A stretch of DNA of 64,000 bases, taken from contig CAYSLJ010000014.1 in assembly GCA_964431735.1 (NCBI GenBank), positions 1-64,000 of the forward strand. Reading direction: 5' to 3'. The translations under genes were made by a program, and so were the position numbers. Shown here piece after piece: positions 8,589 through 16,215 of the stretch. This DNA is from CALARM01 sp964431735 (lineage in GTDB: Bacteria; Vulcanimicrobiota; SpSt-956; JAKJGF01). Numbering within the stretch: position 1 is the stretch's first letter; every line of letters starts with the position of its first letter. The notes below the pieces were generated by a model. It ran no database searches, was not told the DNA's origin, and saw only the letters and a list, made by a program, of their open reading frames with translations.

Positions 8589-10460
8589 TCAGTAATAATA
8601 CCAGATTGTTCTGTAATCTCCGATATCTTCTCCTCTCTTTAACAGTTCTTGAAGATAATCATATATCGGTACATCTGTATAATCATAGGCAGGTACGAGT
8701 GTAATATTTTTCTCCCATGGATGAAACTGGTAAATTCTCGCACCATCGGGGAGTATCATGATGACATCATGATCCTGCCAGGCACGGAGATGATTTTTTC
8801 CCATTCTCGGTACATTGAAAACTGTTTCGTCAGTACGGGTCAGTCCCGGCAGTGTCCTTGCATCTTCTTTTCTTTCCTGAAGTATTCTTGCAACAGGAAC
8901 CATATAACTCCTTGTCTCTTTTTTCCCCTTCATATTGAAGTTATAATAGGGATCAACACCGGCTAGCCTGAGGTCATGCCTCAGTTTTGCACTTTCAAAA
9001 CGACGGGAATTTCCCATGTTGAATACTGACTGATTATATACGCTTATACCTCTTAATTTTATTTTTCTTACTGCATCACATGCTTCGGGAGTAATCTCGG
9101 AAGAATGTACGAAATGAGTCATTACGGCGATTTCTCTCCTGCCCGGCATATGATATGTACCAATTATGTCGGCAAGGTTATCTGTCCATCTCTGTGGTAA
9201 TACAACAGGTGTTCTCGTGCCGAAACGAATACGAAATATATGATCCATTGAAGAAAGCTGTTTCAGGAGATATTCTATCATGTCATCTTTCATAATCATA
9301 GGGTCACCGCCTGTGATGAGAATCTCTCCCACACCTTTATGGTTTTTCAGCCAGTCCAGAGAAGAATTTATTGTTTTTTTAGAAGCCTGTGCATCAGGGG
9401 CCAGACATTCGTCTATTTCCCAGTTCCTCTGGCAGTAAACACAGATTTGAGCACATGTATTATAAGGTTTTAATATGGCAATCATGGGATATCTTCTTGT
9501 AATCAGTTCAATCGGTGATGTATCCTGTTCTCCCATAAAATCAAAAGCACTTCTGTCCAGTTTACTGTCACACAGTGTATCTACATAATCAGGAGGAGGT
9601 ATTACCTGGGCCCTTACTGCATGAGCATAAGGTTCTTTTTTGGAATATTCCATAAGGCTTAAATAGTAAGGAGTAATGCCAAAAGGTATTCTGTTTTTTC
9701 CGGCTTTTTTGATGGCTTTTGTCTGACTCTGCTTTAATTCCAGAAGAGCACTTATTGTATCGGCATTTTTTATTACATGTTTTAAATGCCATCTGTAATC
9801 AGACCAGTCTTCTTCAGAGCCGTTAAAATATTTCAGGATTCTCTCTTTATTTTTTGCTCTTCTTTTAATAACTTCTTTTTCCAGACCTGACGGATATCTC
9901 TTAAAATATTCGCCTATTGTTTCCGATACACTGTCCAGAATCTCTGTCCTTTTTAACGCTGCTTCCCTGCCTTTTAAGTAAACGAAATCAGGTATCTTTT
10001 TTCCGTCCAGCCGCTCTATATATACATCGGCTTTACCTGAAACTGCTTTGAATAGAGCTATGAATTCAAGTATAAACCCTGGCTCTATGTTTTCATAAGA
10101 ATTTTCCGAAAGTTTCCACAGATATTTTAATGAACTTATACCTGTTCTTTTTTCATTTATCGGCGCAATAATATTTTTAAAAACCTTTATACTTTCTCTT
10201 ACAAGATCCCTTTCCAGAACCTTTTTTTTACAGTCCAGACCGTAAAGGTCTCTTTCGCTTTTTTCCAGATATGTATAAAGTTTATCCCTCAGTTCTTCAA
10301 GTTCTTTTGCTGTTCTGAAGATTTCTGTAATGTCTCTGTTTATATCCCATAAATATTGATTGTAGCAATCAGGCACAGCAATAGAATCAGGTTTTTCTAT
10401 CTCCAGAACATACTTTAACATGTCATTTACCGTTCTTGATGATAAAGAGTTTTTCCCCAT
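8589..10460 (-). CDS. KamA-family radical SAM aminomutase, long form; candidate glutamate 2,3-aminomutase (copy 2)
   Basis: A 623-residue paralog of the gene at 3374-5305 with the same layout: N-terminal extension of unknown function, C336, C340, C343 as the iron-sulfur triad, then the aminomutase core. Lys511 (NMKGK) and Asn549 (FNVPRMGK) replace the substrate aspartates of lysine 2,3-aminomutase, again 38 residues apart. The start at 10460 (MGKNSLSS) is preferred because AGGAAAGGAAG precedes it by about 8 bases; an upstream ATG at 10493 has only a poor site. It is the first gene of the run aminomutase, hybrid kinase, small peptide, aminomutase. Its promoter at 10725-10779 shares an operator type with glnA and leaves a leader of about 250 bases. 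Having two copies suggests a heteromeric enzyme or two substrates. Confidence 0.8.
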   Translation of the reverse strand: MGKNSLSSRTVNDMLKYVLEIEKPDSIAVPDCYNQYLWDINRDITEIFRTAKELEELRDKLYTYLEKSERDLYGLDCKKKVLERDLVRESIKVFKNIIAPINEKRTGISSLKYLWKLSENSYENIEPGFILEFIALFKAVSGKADVYIERLDGKKIPDFVYLKGREAALKRTEILDSVSETIGEYFKRYPSGLEKEVIKRRAKNKERILKYFNGSEEDWSDYRWHLKHVIKNADTISALLELKQSQTKAIKKAGKNRIPFGITPYYLSLMEYSKKEPYAHAVRAQVIPPPDYVDTLCDSKLDRSAFDFMGEQDTSPIELITRRYPMIAILKPYNTCAQICVYCQRNWEIDECLAPDAQASKKTINSSLDWLKNHKGVGEILITGGDPMIMKDDMIEYLLKQLSSMDHIFRIRFGTRTPVVLPQRWTDNLADIIGTYHMPGRREIAVMTHFVHSSEITPEACDAVRKIKLRGISVYNQSVFNMGNSRRFESAKLRHDLRLAGVDPYYNFNMKGKKETRSYMVPVARILQERKEDARTLPGLTRTDETVFNVPRMGKNHLRAWQDHDVIMILPDGARIYQFHPWEKNITLVPAYDYTDVPIYDYLQELLKRGEDIGDYRTIWYYY

Positions 10461-10506
10461 AAATAATCTTCCTTTCCTAATATAGTTTTTCATTCTCTAA
10501 AAAATC

Positions 10507-10596
10507 TACTGACCCGGGCATAAGCATATAATAAAATCACTCCTCCTGTCACGCGTCACGAGATCCTATATGTGTTATTTATGCTCACACCGGTAA
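10507..10596 (-). repeat. Element A with two heptamers
   Basis: A 90-base copy of the TTACTGA...TCAGTAA type element, reverse orientation, with degenerate ends (TACTGACCCGGGCATAAGC and CACCGGTAA) and only two RTYACGC-type units in its core. It lies in the leader of the aminomutase gene that starts at 10460 and would be transcribed with it. The rest of 10597-10724 holds nothing recognised. Confidence 0.6.
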
Positions 10597-10724
10597 TATT
10601 ATGACGTACGAAATTAAACTGTTTTACATCACATTTACAATTATATCAAAAATAAGACGAATTAGCATTTTTGTAAGAAGTTCTGGAAAAGTACTTTGAA
10701 GAGCGCGGAAAATTTATTTCGATA

Positions 10725-10779
10725 GAAATCGTTTCTGTAGATACAATTGTATTATACACTTTTGCCGAATATCTGTCAA
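10725..10779 (-). promoter_or_regulatory. Aminomutase operon promoter with glnA-like operator
   Basis: On the minus strand TTGACA (10774-10779) and TATAAT (10751-10756) are exactly 17 bases apart. Downstream at 10727-10750 lies an imperfect inverted repeat (AAATCGTTTC, TGTA, GATACAATTG; 7 of 10 pairs) that aligns with the perfect glnA operator. The identity continues through the -10 box, so a common regulator is likely. Confidence 0.75.
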
Positions 10780-10796
10780 CTTATTCACTTACCATA

Positions 10797-10812
10797 ATTT
10801 CTTTGATATAAT
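10797..10812 (+). promoter_or_regulatory. Possible promoter for receiver-mscS genes
   Basis: A TATAAT box occurs at about 10807-10812 with a weak TTCACT 17 bases upstream. It would fire away from the aminomutase promoter and leave a leader of about 160 bases that contains a CCAGG-TG-CCTGG palindrome near 10868 and, at 10940-10959, the end of an element A (GCTTATATTCAGGTCAGTAA). Confidence 0.35.
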
Positions 10813-10980
10813 GATAACAAATAATTTTACAGTATAGGAATTTTTATTTTTTTAAAGATTAATGGTTCCAGGTGCCTGGTTAAGAAAACACAAAACTTAA
10901 TTTATAAAAAAACGGAAGATTTTAACCTGATCAACTATAGCTTATATTCAGGTCAGTAAATCAGCAAGGAGATACATATT

Positions 10981-11619
10981 ATGGATTGTAACAAAATAAA
11001 CATACTATTACTTGAAGATCCTCCCGGAGATATAGGCAATCTAATTACAGAACTTCTTAATAAAGAAAAAGGTGCAACATTTATACTTAAATGTGTCAAT
11101 AATTTTGATGAAATCGTAAAGGTTATAAGTGAAGAAGAAATCAGCCTGATTTTTCTTGATATTCCTCTTTCATCTTCTCTTATACATGATATTTTTAACC
11201 TTTTATATAATGAAGCTTTTGAAATACCTGTAATTATTTTAAGTGATATTTATGACGAGAATATTGCGACTCTTGCTCTCAGTAAAGGAATACAGGATTA
11301 TTTAATCAAACAGGAACTTAATTACAGGATTCTATCCCGTTCCATGCGATATGCTCTGGAACGTAATAAGATTCGTATTCAGCTGAGGGATACAGTAGAA
11401 GAATTGAATAAGGCCATAGAAAATATAAAAACCCTGAGCGGTTTACTTCCAATGTGTGCACACTGTAAGAAAATACGTGATGATGAAGGTTACTGGCAGC
11501 ATGTTGAGAAATATTTAAGTGAACGATCTGATATGGAATTTTCCCATGGTATCTGTCCGACGTGCATGAAAATGTTATATCCTGAATTTTCCGATACTAT
11601 TGTAAAGGAGAGAAAATGA
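10981..11619 (+). CDS. Receiver-domain protein with C-terminal zinc-type motif
   Basis: A 212-residue protein. Residues 1-125 form a CheY-like receiver with an ED acidic pair (LLEDPPGD), the acceptor Asp in LIFLDIP, and the Lys in YLIKQEL. A short coiled coil (about 130-155) leads to a conserved tail with CAHCKKIRDDEGYW and HGICPTC, four cysteines in two CxxC pairs that probably bind zinc. This tail is known at the ends of many hybrid kinases and receivers, without a proven role. It has a good AAGGAGAT site. Its TGA overlaps the ATG of the following mscS gene. It lacks a DNA-binding domain and may take phosphate from the hybrid kinase across the divergent promoter region. Confidence 0.85.
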   Translation: MDCNKINILLLEDPPGDIGNLITELLNKEKGATFILKCVNNFDEIVKVISEEEISLIFLDIPLSSSLIHDIFNLLYNEAFEIPVIILSDIYDENIATLALSKGIQDYLIKQELNYRILSRSMRYALERNKIRIQLRDTVEELNKAIENIKTLSGLLPMCAHCKKIRDDEGYWQHVEKYLSERSDMEFSHGICPTCMKMLYPEFSDTIVKERK

Positions 11620-12740
11620 ATAGATTGACAGAATTATTTTCAAAATTAAATAATTTTTTATGTTATAAATTTATGGGTATTGACCTGTGCCGTATAGGTC
11701 TGGCAGCAGTAGTTTTTATATTGTTACTGTCATTGAGAGGAGTCATAAGAAACTGCACTGTTAAAATTCTCAGAGAATTAACATCGAAAGTGAGTTTTTC
11801 TTTCGACGAAAATATTGTTAGAGAATTGAAAGCGCCTTTTGATTTGCTGTTTACTTTTCTATCTCTGTGGCTGAGTTTTTATATACTCGGTGTGGAAAGT
11901 TTTATTTTTGTAAACAATCTGGAACGTATAATTTTGATTTTTATAATTACATGGGCTTTATACAGGGTATTGAATATTACAGCATCTCTTCTGAGGAATA
12001 TAAATGAACAGAGAGAGAAAAAACTGGATAATTATATAATAGTATTTGCGGAAAATACTGTTAAAACCCTTGTATTACTGGTCGGAACCATTATGTGTAT
12101 TCAGGAACTGGGCTATGATGTAACAGGTATTGTGGCAGGTCTCGGTATAGGAGGTCTTGCCTTTGCCCTTGCAGGTAAGGATTTCGTTGCAAATATATTC
12201 GGTTTTATTACTATATTTATGGATAAACCTTTTACGGTAGGTGATTACATAGTAACACCTGATGTTGAGGGAACTGTAGAAGATATATGGTTAAGATGTA
12301 CAAAAATCAGAGCCGCCGATCAGTCTCTTGTAACCATTCCCAATTCCGTTCTTGCTGCAAAAACTATTACAAACAAATCTTTAATGAAAAAAAAGGTTAT
12401 GACTTTTAAACTCGGCCTTTTATGTTCTTCCGGACCTTCTCAGATTAATGAACTTTGCATAAAGCTCAGAGAAATGCTTGACCATCATGAAGGAATAAAC
12501 AGTGAAACAATTCATGTTTATTTCACAGAATTCGGAGAGAGTTCTTTCAATATTTTTCTCTATTGTTTTACAAACACTATTTTATGGAATGAATATCTTG
12601 AGATTCAGCATGATGTAAATCTTAAAATTATGAATATTCTGGATGAGCTTTCTCTTGAACTGGCCTATCCTTCAAGAAGTATATATATAGAAAAAAAATC
12701 TCTTGAGGATAAAGAATTATATAAAACAGGTGAAGAATAA
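11616..12740 (+). CDS. MscS-family mechanosensitive channel
   Basis: A 374-residue small-conductance mechanosensitive channel that would release solutes on hypo-osmotic shock. Hydrophobic helices lie at about 23-45, 70-92, 97-115 and 133-150. The pore helix and MscS signature are visible as GLGIGGLAFALAGKDFVANI and MDKPFTVGDYI, followed by the beta domain with IPNSVLAAKTITN and a C-terminal alpha/beta domain. Translationally coupled to the receiver gene by a 4-base overlap and followed 12 bases later by a second MscS gene, so the three form an operon. Confidence 0.9.
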   Translation: MNRLTELFSKLNNFLCYKFMGIDLCRIGLAAVVFILLLSLRGVIRNCTVKILRELTSKVSFSFDENIVRELKAPFDLLFTFLSLWLSFYILGVESFIFVNNLERIILIFIITWALYRVLNITASLLRNINEQREKKLDNYIIVFAENTVKTLVLLVGTIMCIQELGYDVTGIVAGLGIGGLAFALAGKDFVANIFGFITIFMDKPFTVGDYIVTPDVEGTVEDIWLRCTKIRAADQSLVTIPNSVLAAKTITNKSLMKKKVMTFKLGLLCSSGPSQINELCIKLREMLDHHEGINSETIHVYFTEFGESSFNIFLYCFTNTILWNEYLEIQHDVNLKIMNILDELSLELAYPSRSIYIEKKSLEDKELYKTGEE

Positions 12741-12752
12741 AAGGATATTTTT

Positions 12753-14519
12753 ATGAAACTTTCTCTGAAGAACATATTATGTTTATTATTATTTCTGGCA
12801 ATACTATCTTTCGGAGAACAGATAGATAAAATTTTAGCTATAACACCTGTCCCTTCCGAAAGCCCTTCTATAACACCTGTCCCTTCCGAAAGCCCTTCTG
12901 TAACACCTGTCCCTTCCGAAAGCCCTTCTGTAACGGAAGTTCCTTCAGTTAAGAACATTTCTGTAAATTCTGATTTTAATAAGGCACCTGTTATTTTTTA
13001 TGAAGAAGAACTTTTTTTTATAAATAATCCTCTTGGAAATTTTTCCCCTGAAGAAAGAGCCCGTATTGTAACAGACAGATTAAAAAAAATTTCAGAAGAT
13101 CCATCATTTAATCCTGAAGAAATCAAAGTAGAAATAAGAAACAGTCAACCATGTATTATATATAAAAATATTATTATAATGACTGTGAGGAATGAAGATG
13201 GAATTTCTTCAGGTTTGGATGGAATTCAGATTGCAGAACAATATGCTGAAAAAATCAGAAATACAGTAACAGATTACAGGAATGCAAGAAGTGTTAAAAC
13301 TATTATACTGGGTATTATTTTTTCTTTAATTACTACATTGATCTTTATATTTACTTTTAAAATATTGAATAAATTTTTAAGTTATATATATAAAAAGATC
13401 GATCTATGGGAAGGTACACGTATTTCTGATCTGAAGTTTCAAAACCTTGTTCTTCTCTCTGGAGCTAGAATTATAGAAATCATAATATTTATTGTAAAAT
13501 TATCTATTTTATTTGCAAAGTTTATAATTTTTTATATATATCTTTCTCTGATTTTCAGCTTTTTCGTATGGACAAGGCATTTAGGTTCCCATCTATTAGG
13601 TTATATCTTTTCATGGCTCAATGTAATATGGGGTTCTATATTATCCTATATCCCCCATTTATTTTTTATTTTCTTCGCTGCAGTAGTTACATATTATATA
13701 ATAAAATTCGTCAGATTCATATTTATAGAATTAGAAAAAGGTACTATTGAATTTCCCGGCTTTTACAGGGATTGGGCAAAACCTACCTATATGATTGTCC
13801 GTTTTCTTATTATAGCCCTTGCTGTTATTATAGTATTCCCCTATCTTCCCGGTTATGATTCTCCTGCATTCAAAAGTATTTCTATCTTCCTGGGCGTTCT
13901 TTTTTCTCTTGGTTCCACTGCTTTTGTATCCAATATAGTAGCAGGTATTATATTAATATACATGAATGCTTTCAGGATAGGAGACAGGGTGAAAATAGGT
14001 GATGTAGCTGGAGATATAGTAGAAAAAACCCTGCTTGTAACACGTATTCGTACAACAAAAAATGTTGATATTACTATGCCAAATGCTATGATACTGGGAA
14101 ATTATATTACAAATTACAGTGCCTGCAGTAAAGAAAAAGGATTAATACTCCATACTACTGTTACAATTGGTTATGATGTTCCCTGGAAAGATGTTCATAG
14201 ATTATTGATAGATGCTGCTCTTGCTTCGGAAGGCATTTTAAAAGAACCATTACCTTTTATATTGCAGACTTCTCTTGATGATTTTTATGTAAGTTATGAG
14301 CTAAATGCTTATACTGATAAGCCAAATGCTATGGCGAGAATTTATTCTGAAATACACCGTAATATTCAGGATAAATTTAATGAAGGAGGAGTGGAAATCA
14401 TGTCACCTCATTACAGAGCTTTAAGAGACGGAAACCAGACTACTATTCCTTCGAATTATCTTCAGGAAGATTACAGTTCACCTTCTTTTAAGATATGTCA
14501 GGAAGAGAAAAAGCCATAG
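12753..14519 (+). CDS. MscS-family channel with large N-terminal extension
   Basis: A 588-residue MscS-type channel. It begins with a signal-like hydrophobic segment (residues 5-20), then a periplasmic region that opens with a Pro/Ser-rich spacer of three identical 10-residue repeats (TPVPSESPS) encoded by three 30-bp direct repeats. Helices follow at about 185-210, 235-275, 290-325, 345-370 and 378-408. The MscS pore and signature region is LGSTAFVSNIVAGI followed by MNAFRIGDRVKIGD and TMPNAMILGNYITN. The longer multi-helix form resembles MscK/YbdG-like proteins. An AAAGGATA site precedes the ATG. A strong terminator at 14534-14564 ends the operon. Confidence 0.88.
   Translation: MKLSLKNILCLLLFLAILSFGEQIDKILAITPVPSESPSITPVPSESPSVTPVPSESPSVTEVPSVKNISVNSDFNKAPVIFYEEELFFINNPLGNFSPEERARIVTDRLKKISEDPSFNPEEIKVEIRNSQPCIIYKNIIIMTVRNEDGISSGLDGIQIAEQYAEKIRNTVTDYRNARSVKTIILGIIFSLITTLIFIFTFKILNKFLSYIYKKIDLWEGTRISDLKFQNLVLLSGARIIEIIIFIVKLSILFAKFIIFYIYLSLIFSFFVWTRHLGSHLLGYIFSWLNVIWGSILSYIPHLFFIFFAAVVTYYIIKFVRFIFIELEKGTIEFPGFYRDWAKPTYMIVRFLIIALAVIIVFPYLPGYDSPAFKSISIFLGVLFSLGSTAFVSNIVAGIILIYMNAFRIGDRVKIGDVAGDIVEKTLLVTRIRTTKNVDITMPNAMILGNYITNYSACSKEKGLILHTTVTIGYDVPWKDVHRLLIDAALASEGILKEPLPFILQTSLDDFYVSYELNAYTDKPNAMARIYSEIHRNIQDKFNEGGVEIMSPHYRALRDGNQTTIPSNYLQEDYSSPSFKICQEEKKP
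12841..12930 (+). repeat. Three 30-bp direct repeats inside mscS-like gene
   Basis: Units at 12841-12870, 12871-12900 and 12901-12930 differ by a single base. They code for a flexible Pro/Ser linker and are in frame, so copy number could vary without breaking the gene. Confidence 0.9.
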
Positions 14520-14533
14520 ATGATTGAATATTT

Positions 14534-14564
14534 AAAAAGGTTGAATCAGGAATTCAACCTTTTT
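14534..14564. terminator. Bidirectional terminator between convergent genes
   Basis: A 13-bp perfect stem (AAAAAGGTTGAAT with ATTCAACCTTTTT, loop of 5) with A-run and T-run flanks ends the mscS operon and also serves the convergent gene at 14612-15070. Confidence 0.85.
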
Positions 14565-14611
14565 ATCGCTTTGCCGTTAACCTGTCCGAACGATATAACG
14601 TTCATTAAATA

Positions 14612-15070
14612 TCACCTTCTGGTTAATCTGTACATTAATTTTGTCAGACCTATTTTATCGCACATTTTATTTATGAAACTGCCCTGCTCTTTCATAATAT
14701 TTTCCAGTCGTCCCTGTTTAAGCCATATGCCTGTACATTCTTCGCAGATCCATACCCCGGTGTTTATAAACTGTACTTCCTGCAGTCCCATGCCGCATTG
14801 AGGGCATTTCATGTAGTGAAGTTGCTGGCGTCTCATTTTTTCTTCGTCTAACAGTCTGGTCTGTTTCTCACTTCTCTCTTCTTCAAGTTTTTTTCTCAGG
14901 TCTGCTATGAGTTTTGCTTCATGTTTTGCAATGTAATCTTCCAGATTTTTATTTAAAATCTTCTGTTTCATTGCTCCGTACTGGGCAATCTCTTCAATGG
15001 CAGATAATCTGCTGGTCAGACTCTGATTTTTGTTTTTCCCTGACTCAATATTAAGTTTTATCACATCCAT
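14612..15070 (-). CDS. Zinc-ribbon (zf-TFIIB type) protein with coiled coil
   Basis: A 152-residue cytosolic protein. Residues 30-88 form a charged coiled coil (KLEEERSEKQTR). A zf-TFIIB-type ribbon follows with CPQC at about 93-96 and CEEC about 20 residues later, and the family hallmark W before and after it (GVWICEEC, GIWLKQGRLE). The function of these small proteins is not established. The start has a strong GGGAGGTG site. It is the only gene between the mscS terminator and the repeat-rich 15.1-15.7 kb spacer. Confidence 0.75.
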   Translation of the reverse strand: MDVIKLNIESGKNKNQSLTSRLSAIEEIAQYGAMKQKILNKNLEDYIAKHEAKLIADLRKKLEEERSEKQTRLLDEEKMRRQQLHYMKCPQCGMGLQEVQFINTGVWICEECTGIWLKQGRLENIMKEQGSFINKMCDKIGLTKLMYRLTRR

Positions 15071-15410
15071 AATATGACACCTCCCTTCCGGATCTATTTT
15101 TTATGAATAGACATAATTTTTTTAAAATAGACTTTTTCTGAGAGTATTCCATGCAGTTATATATATTGTTTATGGGAGAGATGTTTTTCTAAGCTTCAGT
15201 TAATATAGAAAAAATACTGGAAAGATTATCTACTTTTTAGTATTAAAAATACTGCTTCTTTAAATATTTTTATACTCTTCTATAAAGTAATATACTCTTT
15301 TTTATTATAACATTATTTTATATAGTTTACAATATTTAAACCAAAATTGTTTACCTGTTTTATATCAAATATATCTACAATTATTGTAAGCGTTACAGCA
15401 GTCAGCTTTT
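15071..15410. other. Gene-free spacer
   Basis: A 340-base, very AT-rich spacer upstream of the zinc-ribbon gene. I see no ORF, RNA gene or clear repeat in it. Confidence 0.5.
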
Positions 15411-15479
15411 ACAGGTCCGGAAGAGTCCGGCCAGGGACAGGTTTTAGAAATGGGTATGAACTTATCTGGAGCGGTACTT
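15411..15479 (+). repeat. Element C, partial copy
   Basis: Matches the right arm and tail of the element at 51-286 (GGAAGAGTCCGG, CAGGGACAGGTTTTA, TTATCTGGAGCGGTACT). The left arm is missing. Confidence 0.7.
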
Positions 15480-15480
15480 A

Positions 15481-15590
15481 GGAGTTGTCAGGAAATAACT
15501 ACATCATATTTACAATCGTGACGCGTAACGCGTGACGCGTGACGCGAGGACAATAACCATAATTTGCCGGAGTTATTTTTCTTGCAATCC
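15481..15590 (+). repeat. Element D with four heptamers
   Basis: A 110-base element with imperfect inverted ends (GGAGTTGTCAGGAAATAAC and GTTATTTTTCTTGCAATCC) and a core of four RTYACGC-type heptamers. It is closely similar to the copy at 27929-28014, which has 21 fewer bases in the core. Confidence 0.7.
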
Positions 15591-15627
15591 TTAGCTTTAA
15601 AATAAAATCCCATTTAATATTATAGTG

Positions 15628-15657
15628 TTGGTACAGTAACGATTTTTATGTTATAAT
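15628..15657 (+). promoter_or_regulatory. Probable promoter for CBS-transporter operon
   Basis: TTGGTA (15628-15633) and TATAAT (15652-15657) with an 18-base spacer, about 65 bases before the CBS-domain gene. Confidence 0.45.
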
Positions 15658-15723
15658 AATCAACAATAAAATTCTATTGGTATAAATAATACAGTAATAA
15701 TAGTTAAAAAGGAGTTGATTATA

Positions 15724-16215
15724 ATGATAGTTAAAGACTGTCTTAAAGATGTTATTACGGTAAAACCATCTACTACAATACTGGAACTGGCAAAACTTAT
15801 TATTGAAAAAAGAATAGGAACCATTCCTGTAGTGGATGATACAGGGAACCTCATAGGAGTTGTAAGACTCACAGATGTTCTGAAGGTTTTTATGCCGAAT
15901 TTTGTTTCTATTGTAGATAATATAGATTTTGTGGTGAAATTTGGCTCACTGGAAGACCTTCATTTTAAAGATATTCCTGAAAAAGCAGGACTTACAATGA
16001 AAGAAATTATGGCAAAACCTCTTTTTGTAAGTGAAGAGTGTGGACTCCTGAGGGCTTTTTCCATTATGGATAAATATAATTTTCTTGATCTTCTTGTAGT
16101 AAATTCAGAAGGAAAACTTACCGGAATCGCATCAAGGGTTGATATTGCAGCAGCCTTTCTCAAGGCCTGTATGGATGAAAATACCTGTAATGGAGAAGGG
16201 AGCCAGGATACATGA
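15724..16215 (+). CDS. CBS-domain protein
   Basis: A 163-residue protein made of two CBS motifs (about 5-55 and 95-150), which usually bind adenosine nucleotides and regulate a partner. The ATG at 15724 is chosen because AAAAAGGAG ends 9 bases before it; a TTG three codons upstream overlaps that site. Its last codons overlap the start of the following ion transporter by 4 bases, so it probably regulates that transporter in response to nucleotide state. Confidence 0.85.
   Translation: MIVKDCLKDVITVKPSTTILELAKLIIEKRIGTIPVVDDTGNLIGVVRLTDVLKVFMPNFVSIVDNIDFVVKFGSLEDLHFKDIPEKAGLTMKEIMAKPLFVSEECGLLRAFSIMDKYNFLDLLVVNSEGKLTGIASRVDIAAAFLKACMDENTCNGEGSQDT

Noticed and set aside
10461..10493. Upstream ATG of the second aminomutase gene
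   Set aside because: It has a poor ribosome-binding site; the ATG at 10460 has AGGAAAGGAAG at proper spacing.
14520..14801. Open frame after the second mscS gene
   Set aside because: It runs through the terminator and is antisense to the zinc-ribbon gene, which has a motif and a good start.
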